Source: Spirulina major PCC 6313
Lineage (GTDB): Bacteria > Cyanobacteriota > Cyanobacteriia > Cyanobacteriales > Spirulinaceae
NCBI RefSeq assembly: GCF_001890765.1
Contig: NZ_KV878783.1
Span: 435,028-499,027, forward strand
DNA length: 64,000 nt
Direction: 5' to 3'
Below, one piece after another: positions 26,143-34,651 of this stretch. Both the position numbers and the translations under genes were made by a program. Under the pieces are notes generated by a model. That model did not search any database. It was not told the origin of the DNA and saw only the letters and a list, made by a program, of their open reading frames with translations. Position 1 is the stretch's first letter. Every line of letters begins with the position of its first letter.

Positions 26143-27168
26143 TTAGGGGCTGTCTCCTTCAACTTTAGCAGGGACTTGGGACGGCTGTTCTGACCGGGTC
26201 GGCGCGAACTTCGTTGCAGTCCACTGGGCCAGTCCATCGCGTTGATTGATCAACGTGATACTCACCAAGGTTAACACCACGCCCCACCATTGCACGGGGT
26301 TGAGCACTTCGGTTAATAGTAGGTGGCTAAACACCAAGGCAAACACTGGGGTTAAGAAGGTGAGGGAGGTAAAGCTGGTGAGGTTGCCGCTAGAGGCGAT
26401 CCAAAAAAAGAGGGCGTAGGCGATCGCACTTCCGAACACCGTGGCATAGGCCAACGCGCCCCAATCGGGTCCCGTCAACGCCGCCCATTGCTCCGTTTCC
26501 CACAGCCCCGACATTACAAACAGCGGCACACCGCCGAGGATCATATGCCAGCCGGTGGCCACCACGGGGTCTACATGGCGACTGACATAACGAATGCTCA
26601 CCGTCCCTAGAGCCATCGACAGGGAGGCGAGGAACATCAACCATTGGCCATTGTTAAATAAGGCACTCCACTGAAAGGCGATCGCACTCGGTTCCGCACG
26701 GAGCAACACCGCCCACCCATCCGCCGGTAAACCAATCAACGTAATCCCTAGCACCCCAATCCCCAAACCGAGCCACCCCCACAGGCCGATCAACTCCCCA
26801 AACAACCAACTGGACAACAGCGCGATCACAATCGGCTGTGAATCAATCATCACCGACCCTAACCCCGCTCCCGTGCGTAACAAACCCTCGGCCAAAAAGC
26901 CCTGGAACATCAAGCCATCGAGGAGGGCAAACAGGGCAATCCAAGCCCAGGCTTTTCCAGTTTTCGGCTGTTCTAAGTTCAAAACGACGGTTAAGCCCAA
27001 GACCAGCAAGCCAGCAGGCACGAGGCGCACCCCCGCCACAAACAGCGGGGTTGTGTGGAGCATGATCCCCTTCATCGCAACCATGGCGGTTCCCCAGAGG
27101 AAAAAGGGGGCGATGAGAACGAGGGGAACGAGGGTAGACGGTGCAGCGGGGAGGGATTTCACGGACAT
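26143..27168 (-). CDS. EamA/DMT-family transporter
   Basis: A 341-aa inner-membrane protein with about ten hydrophobic helices in two EamA repeats, the drug/metabolite transporter superfamily arrangement. The first repeat includes IAPFFLWGTAMVAMKGIM, and the second FWIASSGNLTSFTSLTFLTP and VFSHLLLTEVLNPVQWWGVV. The substrate cannot be predicted. The frame stays open upstream into the TnpB element, but the ATG at 27168 (MSVKSLPAAPS) is the sensible start. The TnpB element's inferred right end (27207) lies only 38 nt upstream of this start, so its native promoter may have been displaced or replaced. Confidence 0.85.
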   Translation of the reverse strand: MSVKSLPAAPSTLVPLVLIAPFFLWGTAMVAMKGIMLHTTPLFVAGVRLVPAGLLVLGLTVVLNLEQPKTGKAWAWIALFALLDGLMFQGFLAEGLLRTGAGLGSVMIDSQPIVIALLSSWLFGELIGLWGWLGLGIGVLGITLIGLPADGWAVLLRAEPSAIAFQWSALFNNGQWLMFLASLSMALGTVSIRYVSRHVDPVVATGWHMILGGVPLFVMSGLWETEQWAALTGPDWGALAYATVFGSAIAYALFFWIASSGNLTSFTSLTFLTPVFALVFSHLLLTEVLNPVQWWGVVLTLVSITLINQRDGLAQWTATKFAPTRSEQPSQVPAKVEGDSP

Positions 27169-27206
27169 GGGAAGTATTGATGGAGCATCTAAGCGTCGTC
27201 CCCATT

Positions 27207-27290
27207 TTGACACTCCCCGCGCTAAAGCGACGGGGATTCTGGGTTCATCGACCGGACTTAACTCAGCAGGATTGCTCCAACTCAGCCAGA
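27207..27290 (-). ncRNA. Possible omegaRNA at the tnpB 3' end
   Basis: TnpB elements encode a guide RNA overlapping the tnpB 3' end and the right-end hairpin. The hairpin with the GCTTTAGC loop just inside the right end is the only direct sign here. Confidence 0.3.
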
Positions 27291-28456
27291 GGCCCAATCT
27301 CCCCAAGCGTATAACTTCCCGTGTGCCCCACGGTAGTGAGTCCAAGGCGCAGGATGTTGATGGCAGCATTCACATCTCGGTCAGCCTCATAGCCGCAATG
27401 CGGACAGCGATGGGTTCTGACTGAGAGTGCCTTATTGACTCGTTCGCCGCAGTTTGAGCAATCCTGGCTCGTATAGTGGGGAGGAACGGCCACCGTTGCC
27501 TTCCCATATTTCCTGCCAAAATACTCCAACCAACGGCGAAACGTTGACCATCCCGCATCACTAATCGACTTAGCCAGATGCCGATTGCGAACCAACCCTT
27601 TCACATTCAAGTCTATGCACTTCGTGCAGGCTTCGCCAACATAGGCCACCAAATCGTTAGATTGGATGACGCAGTAGGCGATGCTCTTCGCCCACTCATT
27701 ACGCTGCCTACTTACCCTTAAATGCTTCCGGGCGTATCGGTTCCTGGCCTTGTGATAGTTCCTTGACTGTGGTTTTGCCCCCTTACGGTACTTTCTGGAC
27801 TTCTGCCGATTGGCTCTGTTTAACCGCTTTTCGGCCTGGCGATAGAACTGCGGCGTTTCCACCACAGTGCCATCACTGGCAGCGATGAAATGCCGCAAAC
27901 CGAGGTCGAGGCCAACAGCTTTTTGACTCGGCTCACTCTGCACCTGAACATTAACCTGGATGCAGAACTGAACATAGTAGCCATCGGCACGACGAACGAG
28001 GCGAACTCGCTTAATTAGGGATTCGTCATAGCGGGCCAGATCGTAGGTTCCGATTAACCGCAATTCCCCAATCCCGAAGCCATCGGTGAATTTGATGCGC
28101 TTCGGCCCCAGCAGTTTCCAGCCGGAGGTTTTGTACTCCACCGAGCGGGAATGCTTCTTGAACTTGGGGAATCCTACGGGCTTAATACCCTTCTTGCAGT
28201 TGTCGTAGAAGCGACTGATGGAACTCCAGGCCCGTTCTGCTGCTGCTTGACGGGACATAGAGTTGAGTTTCTTAGCAAAGGGAAACTCCCCAGCCAACGC
28301 TTTGCAGAGCTTGCTAAGGTCGTATTTGCCGACATCTTGGCTATCCATCCAATAGCGCAACGCCTTATTACGGACAAACTGAGATGTCCGGATAGCGTCG
28401 TCTATAGTGGTAGCCTGGTCAGGCTTTACCCGTGCTTTGAACTCAAGTACAATCAT
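27263..28456 (-). CDS. tnpB: TnpB (OrfB) RNA-guided nuclease of an IS1341-type element
   Basis: A 397-aa TnpB. The RuvC first aspartate is in AVGLDLGLRHFIAASDG, the zinc finger in CSNCGERV...CPHCGYEAD, and the last aspartate in DRDVNAAINIL. The middle glutamate is disturbed: family members have a YEDL-type motif before NVKGL, but here the stretch reads AYVGEACTKCIDLNVKGLV. That looks like a 24-nt insertion of a short repeat (about 27615-27641) that replaces the Glu; a Glu inside the insertion may or may not substitute. The reading frame is otherwise intact. It is probably a nuclease-dead or impaired copy. Confidence 0.9.
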   Translation of the reverse strand: MIVLEFKARVKPDQATTIDDAIRTSQFVRNKALRYWMDSQDVGKYDLSKLCKALAGEFPFAKKLNSMSRQAAAERAWSSISRFYDNCKKGIKPVGFPKFKKHSRSVEYKTSGWKLLGPKRIKFTDGFGIGELRLIGTYDLARYDESLIKRVRLVRRADGYYVQFCIQVNVQVQSEPSQKAVGLDLGLRHFIAASDGTVVETPQFYRQAEKRLNRANRQKSRKYRKGAKPQSRNYHKARNRYARKHLRVSRQRNEWAKSIAYCVIQSNDLVAYVGEACTKCIDLNVKGLVRNRHLAKSISDAGWSTFRRWLEYFGRKYGKATVAVPPHYTSQDCSNCGERVNKALSVRTHRCPHCGYEADRDVNAAINILRLGLTTVGHTGSYTLGEIGPLAELEQSC

Positions 28457-28647
28457 TCCCTTGTACTAGCATATCTGGCGTAAGAATGCGGCTAAAGCCG
28501 CCGTTGCTTTTCATCCCTGGGCTAAAGCCACAGGGCTTTCAAGCTATCGTCTATTCCGGTAATCATTTATGTAGTTTTGTTAACGAAATGGCGGGCGGGG
28601 GGGAATGATCCGCTGTGCGATCGCCGTTACGTCCAAAGACTGAGGGG

Positions 28648-28653
28648 TATAAT
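28648..28653 (+). promoter_or_regulatory. -10 box upstream of sppA
   Basis: A perfect TATAAT lies 38 nt before the sppA ATG; the -35 region (GTTACG, about 17 nt further up) is weak. Confidence 0.4.
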
Positions 28654-28691
28654 AAACGTCCATATCGACGATTCACCACGAGCAACGCACT

Positions 28692-29519
28692 ATGATCTGG
28701 CCGTTTAAGCCGAACAAGCGCAAACAAATTGCGCGAATTGAAATCACGGGTGCGATCGCTTCAGAAACCCGGAAACGAGTTTTAAAAGCGCTGAAAACCG
28801 TAGAAGACGAAAAATATCCCGCCCTCCTGCTGCGCATCGACTCCCCTGGCGGCACAGTGGGCGATTCTCAGGAAATCTATCACGCCCTCAAACAGATTCG
28901 TAGTCAGGGGGTGAAGGTGATCGCCAGTTTTGGCAATATTTCTGCCTCCGGGGGGGTCTATATCGGAGTGGGGGCAGATCATATCGTGGCCAATCCTGGC
29001 ACGATTACCGGCAGTATTGGCGTGATTTTGCGGGGCAACAATCTTGAACGGCTGTTGGATAAAATCGGCGTGTCGTTTAAAACGGTGAAATCGGGCCCTT
29101 ATAAAGATATTCTCGCCTTTGACCGGGAATCGACCCCGGAAGAAATGCAAATTTTGCAGGATCTCATTGATACAAGTTATCAACAGTTTGTGATGACGGT
29201 GGCGGAGGGTCGTAATCTGGATGCAGAGGTCGTCCGATCCTTTGCCGATGGGCGTGTGTTTACTGGGCAACAAGCGTTGGAATTGGGACTGGTCGATCGC
29301 TTGGGTACAGAAGAAGAGGCCCGCTGTTGGTTGGCGGAATGGGCAGAGCTTGACCCGGATAAGGCGAAAGTGGTCACCATTGAAGAGAAGAAGCCCCTCC
29401 TCACCCGTCTTTTGTCGGGACAAACGAACCGCCCGAAGTCTCGGATCGGGACATCCCTAGATTGGGTAGAATTTGAACTGGCTACAGCGGGACAAGCGCT
29501 TTGGCTTTATCGGCCGTAA
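28692..29519 (+). CDS. sppA: Signal peptide peptidase SppA-like serine protease
   Basis: A 275-aa S49-family peptidase of the short SppA type, which degrades cleaved signal peptides and other membrane-associated peptides. Catalytic signatures: RIDSPGGTVGDSQEIY near residue 48, the nucleophile Ser86 in NISASGGVYIGVGAD, the SIGVI oxyanion-side segment, and Lys138 in KSGPYKDI, 52 residues after the serine as in the Bacillus enzyme. No strong N-terminal membrane helix is seen, so it may be peripheral or anchored through oligomers. In cyanobacteria related proteases take part in thylakoid antenna turnover under light stress; that role is not shown here. aroH follows 35 nt later. Confidence 0.92.
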   Translation: MIWPFKPNKRKQIARIEITGAIASETRKRVLKALKTVEDEKYPALLLRIDSPGGTVGDSQEIYHALKQIRSQGVKVIASFGNISASGGVYIGVGADHIVANPGTITGSIGVILRGNNLERLLDKIGVSFKTVKSGPYKDILAFDRESTPEEMQILQDLIDTSYQQFVMTVAEGRNLDAEVVRSFADGRVFTGQQALELGLVDRLGTEEEARCWLAEWAELDPDKAKVVTIEEKKPLLTRLLSGQTNRPKSRIGTSLDWVEFELATAGQALWLYRP

Positions 29520-29554
29520 GCTGAACTGCGATCGTAATCTGGAGGAAATCAATC

Positions 29555-29959
29555 GTGGAGTGGAAAGTGCGGGCAATTCGGGGGGCAACCACCGCCGAAC
29601 ACAACACAGTGGATGCCATTCGGGCAGCGGTGCGGGAATTGATTGATGAAATCGAAGCCCGGAACCAGCTTGATCCCGACGAAACGATCAGCGCCATTTT
29701 CACGATGACCCGTGATCTTGATGCGATTTTTCCGGCGGCGATCGCTCGTGAACGCTCCACCTGGGATCATGTGGCGCTCTTGGATGTGCAGCAACTCCAT
29801 ATTGCAGGCAGTTTAGAGCGTTGCATTCGGGTGTTGATTCATGTCAACACGCTCCAACCCCAACGGGCGATGCAGCACGTCTATCTCGGCCGCGCCCGTA
29901 ACCTTCGCCCCGATTGGAACTTAACGCCCCTCAGTTCCCACCCCGACACGGCTCGATAA
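29555..29959 (+). CDS. aroH: Chorismate mutase, AroH type
   Basis: A 134-aa monofunctional chorismate mutase of the AroH class (trimeric, Bacillus subtilis type), converting chorismate to prephenate for Phe and Tyr synthesis. VRAIRGATTAEHNT holds the active-site Arg; DLDAIFPAAIARE, LDVQQLHIAGSLERCIRVL with Glu/Arg positions differing slightly from the Bacillus pattern, and QHVYLGRARNLRPD with the active-site Tyr complete the family signature. The start is GTG at 29555 behind a strong GGAGG at 29541-29545. It probably shares a transcript with sppA and ends at a terminator-like palindrome. Confidence 0.94.
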   Translation: MEWKVRAIRGATTAEHNTVDAIRAAVRELIDEIEARNQLDPDETISAIFTMTRDLDAIFPAAIARERSTWDHVALLDVQQLHIAGSLERCIRVLIHVNTLQPQRAMQHVYLGRARNLRPDWNLTPLSSHPDTAR

Positions 29960-29975
29960 ACCTTCAATACCTAGG

Positions 29976-30000
29976 CAAGGGGCTTAAGCCCCTTGTTTCT
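29976..30000. terminator. Palindrome acting as bidirectional terminator
   Basis: CAAGGGGCTTAAGCCCCTTG (29976-29995) is a perfect 20-nt palindrome followed by TTTCT, between convergent aroH and a glycosyltransferase gene. The same palindrome occurs at 58379-58398 and, degenerate, at 45664-45683. Confidence 0.65.
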
Positions 30001-30007
30001 CAGCGGA

Positions 30008-31234
30008 TCACCCTAAGATTTCCCGGTAAACGGTGTTGATGCGGTGGACTTTTTGCGACCAGGTGTATTCAGATTTGATCCGATCGCGCCCTCCCTGACC
30101 GAGGCGATCGCGTAAGGTGCGATCGCTGACAATCTCCCCCATCGCGGCGGCTAAATCCTGAATCACCTGCTCTGGATGCTGGGCCGCAATTTTAAACCCC
30201 GTTGCGGCGGTGACTTCCGTGGCGGGCCCCCCCAAATCCAGACAGAGGACGGGCAGACCGGCCGCCATGGCTTCTAAACAGGCCCAGCCGCCGGAATCAT
30301 GGAGGCTGGGATGGACAAAGGCATAGCTGCTGGTGAGAAGGTCGAGGACGTGCGATCGCGGCTGTCGGCCCAGAAGTTGGACGCGATCGCCCACCCCCAA
30401 CCGATCAATCAGGCCCTGAAGGGTCGCCGTTTCTGGCCCCGTCCCCAAAAGCCAATAGTCACAATCGCCTAACTGCGCCGCTGCAAAGGCTGCAATGCTG
30501 AGGTGATACCCTTTCCAATGCAAGAGCCGCCCCACACTGAGGAAGCGGGGACGAGCAGCGGGGGGGCGGGGTTGGAGGGTGTCGAGTTCAGCGGCGGACA
30601 GAGCGGCCTCAGCGAGGATCTGCGTCCGGGGTGCGCCGAGGGTGGTGAGGCGTTGCTCTGTTTCCGGGGTGGTGGCGAAGGCGATCGCACTGCGGCGCAC
30701 CGTGAGACGGGTAAAGGGGTCTTGTTCGCCGATCCAGCGGGTGAGCGATCGCGCCCATTCATAGAGCCGCGCCTTAAAGCTAAACGCTCGCCAAAACGGG
30801 GGCGGAGCCGATTCACCGCCCCCCACCGGGCCGAAGAAAAAGGGCACAGGCAGCAGGGCCAAAAAGCTGGGTGTGGAATATTTAACAAAGGTGATATGGT
30901 GGATCGCGTCGAATTTCACAGTGCGCAATAGACGGCGGGCGGTGAAATAGGCCTGAAGTTGCCAAAAATAATAATGAATTTGCATCGCGCCACCACTGCC
31001 CCAACGCCACAGCCCCCCGATCAGCGGCGTAGTGCAATAGACAAAATGTAGATTCGGGTTCGGATGCCGGGCGAGTTCTGCGTCAATGTGGGGGCCGCTT
31101 TCGTCCGGTCGGGTCAGCACCCACACGTGATGATGGCGAGCCAATTCTACGGCCATATTCCACCCTACCCCCGGCTCCGAACCGCGATGGGGTTCACAGG
31201 AATAGGCCGAAACGAGAATAGTGAGCGATCGCAT
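30008..31234 (-). CDS. Family 4 (GT-B) glycosyltransferase
   Basis: A 408-aa GT-B glycosyltransferase of the retaining GT4 group. N-terminal ILVSAYSCEPHRGSEPGVGW binds acceptor; the C-terminal nucleotide-sugar domain has FLSVGRLLHWKGYHLSIAAF, then the acidic region of the EX7E type, here SLHDSGGWACLEAMAAGLPV. The donor and acceptor cannot be told. A sulfotransferase gene lies upstream on the same strand (94-nt gap), suggesting joint modification of an exopolysaccharide or glycolipid. The 3' end runs into a bidirectional terminator palindrome. Confidence 0.88.
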   Translation of the reverse strand: MRSLTILVSAYSCEPHRGSEPGVGWNMAVELARHHHVWVLTRPDESGPHIDAELARHPNPNLHFVYCTTPLIGGLWRWGSGGAMQIHYYFWQLQAYFTARRLLRTVKFDAIHHITFVKYSTPSFLALLPVPFFFGPVGGGESAPPPFWRAFSFKARLYEWARSLTRWIGEQDPFTRLTVRRSAIAFATTPETEQRLTTLGAPRTQILAEAALSAAELDTLQPRPPAARPRFLSVGRLLHWKGYHLSIAAFAAAQLGDCDYWLLGTGPETATLQGLIDRLGVGDRVQLLGRQPRSHVLDLLTSSYAFVHPSLHDSGGWACLEAMAAGLPVLCLDLGGPATEVTAATGFKIAAQHPEQVIQDLAAAMGEIVSDRTLRDRLGQGGRDRIKSEYTWSQKVHRINTVYREILG

Positions 31235-31328
31235 TTCACCCTCCGACAGTGCCTACTCTGCAATTATCGGCTGCTACGCACGCAAAGTACCAACGCAACA
31301 ACCACCAATCACCCCCCCGCCAAAACCA

Positions 31329-32231
31329 CTAGGTATACCAATGCGTTAAGTCCCGATTGAGCATTGCACCGAGTTTGATAATATCGGGGCGACATTGCGC
31401 TTTTAACCGGGCTGCCAACTCTGGAGCTAACGCCTCGCGCCCTTGGGGTTTGGAATTGATGCGATCAAGCCAGTTAATCAGGCGCAATCGGAATTCAGCG
31501 GAGAGTAACGCCCGCGTCGGTGCTGCAAATAAACGCTTTAACCAGAGGTGGAGTCGCCAGTTGCGTCGGACTTTCGGTGGATTGATCGGGTTAAATTCAG
31601 GGTGAAACTCCTCTAACTCCAGAAAATCAAGGATTTTTCGGTACACAGTGGCGGGGTCAGCCTTAAAGTCATCGTAGAGCACCACATGAATTTGCTCAGG
31701 GACAAACACATCCCGATAGCGTTGCAATTGTTCGGCGTAGCGCATCATATCTCGATAAAACAAAAGTTGCGGACAACAGCTACTCACCCCCGCACTGGGC
31801 AACCGCTGCCCTTGTTTGCGATCGGCCTCCGCATCAAGGGCAGCAGCAAAATTTTGAATCGGTTCATTGGCCGTAAACACCATTTGCCCGTGCCAGGAAT
31901 ACATTGCTTCCACCGGATTGCGCAAAATCATTAAAATTTTGGCATTGTCTACATACTGGGCAATAGACGCTGCGGCGGTGTGGGAATACAGGGATAAAAT
32001 CGAGCCGTCCATTAGAAATTTCGTCTCCGGGGTGGGGTCGAACAGTCCCAAATATTCGGCTTCGGTTTTCGGGCCGGGCATGTCGAGATCACGACAGTGA
32101 AAATTCGGTTCCTTGATCCGGCAGAGACTAATCTGCGGATGTTGTGCCAAAAAATGACCCAAAGCAGAACTCCCCGCTTTAGGAGCACCCACCAAATATA
32201 AGCGAGGCTTTGTCAAGGCATCTAAAGTCAT
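31329..32231 (-). CDS. PAPS-dependent sulfotransferase
   Basis: A 300-aa sulfotransferase-fold protein. The 5'-phosphosulfate-binding loop is LVGAPKAGSSALGHFLAQHP at the N-terminus, and the 3'-phosphate-binding segment is KILMILRNPVEAMYSWH near residue 105. It would transfer sulfate from PAPS to a carbohydrate hydroxyl; the substrate is unknown. The C-terminal half is basic and ends normally. It forms a same-strand pair with the downstream glycosyltransferase. A 307-bp MITE is inserted just 29 nt upstream of the start codon, so its promoter is either inside the MITE or has been displaced. Confidence 0.88.
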   Translation of the reverse strand: MTLDALTKPRLYLVGAPKAGSSALGHFLAQHPQISLCRIKEPNFHCRDLDMPGPKTEAEYLGLFDPTPETKFLMDGSILSLYSHTAAASIAQYVDNAKILMILRNPVEAMYSWHGQMVFTANEPIQNFAAALDAEADRKQGQRLPSAGVSSCCPQLLFYRDMMRYAEQLQRYRDVFVPEQIHVVLYDDFKADPATVYRKILDFLELEEFHPEFNPINPPKVRRNWRLHLWLKRLFAAPTRALLSAEFRLRLINWLDRINSKPQGREALAPELAARLKAQCRPDIIKLGAMLNRDLTHWYT

Positions 32232-32318
32232 ATCTCCACCTTTCCCAAGGTATTATTTTTCTCAGTACGGGACAAAAAATCCGGTTTGGGCTGCAACCCT
32301 GATGATTTTGTAGGTAGT

Positions 32319-32335
32319 GCGGGCATCTTGCCCGC
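32319..32335. repeat. GCGGGC-family palindrome inside the MITE
   Basis: GCGGGCATCTTGCCCGC, an intact hairpin of the family seen at 47.2, 52.3 and 54.6 kb. Confidence 0.8.
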
Positions 32336-32337
32336 TG

Positions 32338-32507
32338 GTGTCAGTCAAAATTAGGGAGGGTGTCAGTCAAAATTAGGGAGGGTGTCAGTCAAAATCAGGG
32401 AGGGTGTCAGTCAAAATTAGGGAGGGTGTCAGTCAAAATAGGGAGGGTGTCAGTCAAAATCAGGGAGGGTGTCAGTCAAAATCAGGGAGGGTGTCAGTCA
32501 AAATAGG
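32338..32507. repeat. Tandem array of eight 22-nt units
   Basis: Eight head-to-tail copies of GTCAGTCAAAATTAGGGAGG-type units of 21-22 nt (variants TTAGGG, TCAGGG, TAGGG). There are no spacers, so it is a minisatellite, not a CRISPR. Confidence 0.92.
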
Positions 32508-32567
32508 GATCAAGATGCTCCCACTCCATCAAAATTAATATTCCTTCAACTTTTGTCCTGTACTGAG

Positions 32568-32844
32568 ATTATTTTTATTCCCAGCGTGGCGTTGATCCCT
32601 AGATACTCGTAACCTCGATCTTCTCCACAATCTCAAAAACCGCCACCAAACTATTTCGATGGCTTCCCTAGATAATTTCGCCATGACGATCATTTTCAAT
32701 GCTTCCGGTCACGTTAACATGCCGCGCTGAGCTTGTCGAAGAGTTGTTTTTAGGGCATCATGCAAGCAATACCAATGCTGCCCTAGGAGGGCAGGGTTTG
32801 AACCCATGGCTTGGGTAACGGTTCTTTTAGCTGATGCGATCGCA
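32568..32844. other. Non-coding stretch between the MITE and a small ORF
   Basis: I see no gene, hairpin or clear promoter in this stretch. Confidence 0.5.
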
Positions 32845-33000
32845 ATGTCTCAAGATCACCCTCGTTCCGCCGCCCCGGCTGAGACCACCACTCCAGAAAC
32901 GACGGATACAGCCGAAAAAATTCTGTGTCCCCATTGCCGCCGCACGGCCACCAATGGCATTAAATGCAAAGGAATTTGTGTCACCGATAGTGACTATTAA
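32845..33000 (+). CDS. Small Cys-motif protein, function unknown
   Basis: A 51-aa ORF starting at the ATG at 32845 (the frame is open further upstream). The first 25 residues are Thr/Pro/Ala/Glu-rich; the second half, ILCPHCRRTATNGIKCKGIC followed by VTDSDY, has a CxxC and a CxxxC arranged like a zinc or iron-sulfur knuckle. The compact C-terminal motif looks conserved in style, but I cannot name a family. It is convergent with the ABC permease 36 nt away. It may be a real small protein or chance; the ordered cysteines favour real. Confidence 0.45.
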   Translation: MSQDHPRSAAPAETTTPETTDTAEKILCPHCRRTATNGIKCKGICVTDSDY

Positions 33001-33036
33001 GCGTGATTGTCAAGGGACTCGCGCCCGCTGAATATG

Positions 33037-34086
33037 TCACTTCAAGTCTTCGAGGCGAATACGCGGATCAACGGCTTGCAGCATCAAATCCGCGAGGAGA
33101 TTACCCACGATTAACATGGTGGCCCCCATCATCAGACTCGCCATCACAAGGTAGAGATCTTGAGTCATCACGGCCCGCAGAATCAGTTGACCTAAGCCGG
33201 GCCAGTTAAAAAAGACTTCTGCGATGAATGAGCCGCTGAGGAGGCTGGCGAATTCAAACCCTAGGATGGTGATCAGGGGGTTGATGGCGTTGCGGAGGGC
33301 GTGGACGTAGATAACGCGGTTTTCCGGGAGGCCTTTGGCGCGGGCGGTTTGGATGTAGTCTTGGCGGAGCACGTCGAGGAGTGCGCCACGGGTGAGGCGT
33401 TGGAGTCCGGCGAAACTGGTGATGCTGAGGGCGAGGGTGGGCAGGATCATGTGCCAACCGAGGTCGAGGAGTTTGCCGAGGGGGGGGAGGGTGTCATGGC
33501 CGATGCTGGTCATGCCGCCGATGGGAAAGAGGGGGGCGAGGTTTTGGGCGAGGATGAGGAGGAGCAGGGCGGTGATGAAGCTGGGGAAGCCTTGGCCGAT
33601 GTAGCTCAGGACGCGCAGAATCCGATCGCTCCATTGATTTTGCTGCACTGCGCCAAGGATACCGAGGGGAATTGCGATCGCCCAAGTGATAATAATTGAC
33701 GAAATGGCGAGGAGTAAGGTGGCTAACATCCGCTCGATCAGCAGGTCAGTGACCGGACGGTTATAGACAAAACTTTGGCCAAAATCAAACCGGGTCAACA
33801 CGCCACCGAGCCAGCGGAAATATTGCACATAGCCGGGTTGATCGAGGCCGAATTGGATGCGGTATTGGTTGAGGGTGTCTGCGGAGATGCTGGGGTCTTC
33901 CCGGAGGGTGTCGAGGTAGTTACCGGGGGCGAGTTGGATGATGATGAAGCTGAGGGCGGAGGTGAGCAGCAGGGTGAGGACGGCTTGCAGGAGCCGTTTT
34001 AGGATGTAGAGAACTGTTTCGCTGGTGACAAACTGCCGCAGAGTTTGCCAGGGGTGAATGCGATCGCGCAGGGGAAGATTGGCCAC
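33037..34086 (-). CDS. DppB/OppB-type ABC transporter permease
   Basis: A 349-aa integral membrane permease of the peptide/nickel/oligosaccharide ABC family. Helix 1 (LYILKRLLQAVLTLLLTSAL) is followed by the family region IIQLAPGNYLDTLREDP, five further helices, and the EAA loop LRQDYIQTARAKGLPENRVI near residue 245, which docks on the ATPase. The C-terminal GLGQLILRAVMTQDLYLVMA is typical. No DppC, ATPase or binding-protein gene is next to it, so the rest of the transporter must lie elsewhere. apt is 46 nt upstream on the same strand. Substrate unknown. Confidence 0.9.
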   Translation of the reverse strand: MANLPLRDRIHPWQTLRQFVTSETVLYILKRLLQAVLTLLLTSALSFIIIQLAPGNYLDTLREDPSISADTLNQYRIQFGLDQPGYVQYFRWLGGVLTRFDFGQSFVYNRPVTDLLIERMLATLLLAISSIIITWAIAIPLGILGAVQQNQWSDRILRVLSYIGQGFPSFITALLLLILAQNLAPLFPIGGMTSIGHDTLPPLGKLLDLGWHMILPTLALSITSFAGLQRLTRGALLDVLRQDYIQTARAKGLPENRVIYVHALRNAINPLITILGFEFASLLSGSFIAEVFFNWPGLGQLILRAVMTQDLYLVMASLMMGATMLIVGNLLADLMLQAVDPRIRLEDLK

Positions 34087-34132
34087 AGGATTCCTTTCAA
34101 AACAACATCACAACAAGGCAAAGCCCCTTTTT

Positions 34133-34651
34133 TTAATACTGCACCAAACTCAAAATAGGGGCATCTCCCAGCTTATCCCGACCGTTCAAAAAGAGCAGTT
34201 CCACAATAAAGGCGTAGCCGATTAACGTACCGCCTCCCTGGTGGACTAACTGGGCGGCGGCTTGGGCCGTGCCTCCGGTGGCGATTAGATCATCCACGAT
34301 TAACACCGTTTGACCGGATGCGATCGCATCTTGATGCATTTCGAGGCGATCGGTTCCGTACTCCAAGGCATACTCGGCACTAAAGATCGCCGCTGGCAGT
34401 TTCCCCGGTTTGCGCACCGGAATAAACCCCGCCCCCAATTGATAGGCTAAGGTCGGGCCAAAAATAAACCCCCGCGACTCCATCCCCAGCACCAAATCCG
34501 GTTTGAGGCCGGCCGCCTCACAGTGGGCAGTGAGTTGTTCGACGGTAGCCTTGAGGCCTTGGGGATCACGCAGCAGGGTGGTAATGTCCCGAAACAAGAT
34601 CCCCGGTTTGGGAAAATCAGGAATGTCGCGAATGAGTGATTTAATATCCAT
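34133..34651 (-). CDS. apt: Adenine phosphoribosyltransferase
   Basis: A 172-aa cytosolic purine-salvage enzyme, adenine + PRPP to [21 protein letters not shown] is the family N-terminus, [20 protein letters not shown] binds base, and [20 protein letters not shown] is the PRPP-binding loop with its paired aspartates. Length is typical. The downstream ABC permease on the same strand may be cotranscribed, but no functional link is apparent. Confidence 0.96.
   Translation of the reverse strand: MDIKSLIRDIPDFPKPGILFRDITTLLRDPQGLKATVEQLTAHCEAAGLKPDLVLGMESRGFIFGPTLAYQLGAGFIPVRKPGKLPAAIFSAEYALEYGTDRLEMHQDAIASGQTVLIVDDLIATGGTAQAAAQLVHQGGGTLIGYAFIVELLFLNGRDKLGDAPILSLVQY

Larger units (their letters stand above)
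27207..28558 (-). mobile_element. IS200/IS605-group (IS1341-type) element with tnpB only
   Basis: About 1.35 kb, no tnpA. In the minus orientation it follows a TTAC tetranucleotide (GTAA at 28559-28562 on the plus strand), starts with a GAAT...AAAGCCC left end bearing hairpins, and ends after a CCCCGTCGCTTTAGCGCGGGG-like hairpin with GTGTCAA at 27207. The same layout is seen in the second element at 37.6 kb, which supports the ends; the left end is less certain because another TTAC occurs at 28483-28486. Confidence 0.7.
32261..32567. mobile_element. MITE of 307 bp with 17-bp inverted ends and 9-bp target duplication
   Basis: CTCAGTACGGGACAAAA (32261-32277) and TTTTGTCCTGTACTGAG (32551-32567) are inverted copies with one mismatch. 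They are flanked by perfect direct repeats ATTATTTTT at 32252-32260 and 32568-32576. The inside carries no gene, only a GCGGGC palindrome and a 22-nt tandem array. End length and 9-bp duplication suggest mobilisation by an IS4-like transposase. Confidence 0.85.

Noticed and set aside
26143-27369. Longer N-terminus for the EamA transporter
   Set aside because: The extra 67 codons are TnpB-element sequence read in an open frame.
32338-32507. Possible CRISPR array
   Set aside because: Units are contiguous without spacers and no cas genes are nearby.
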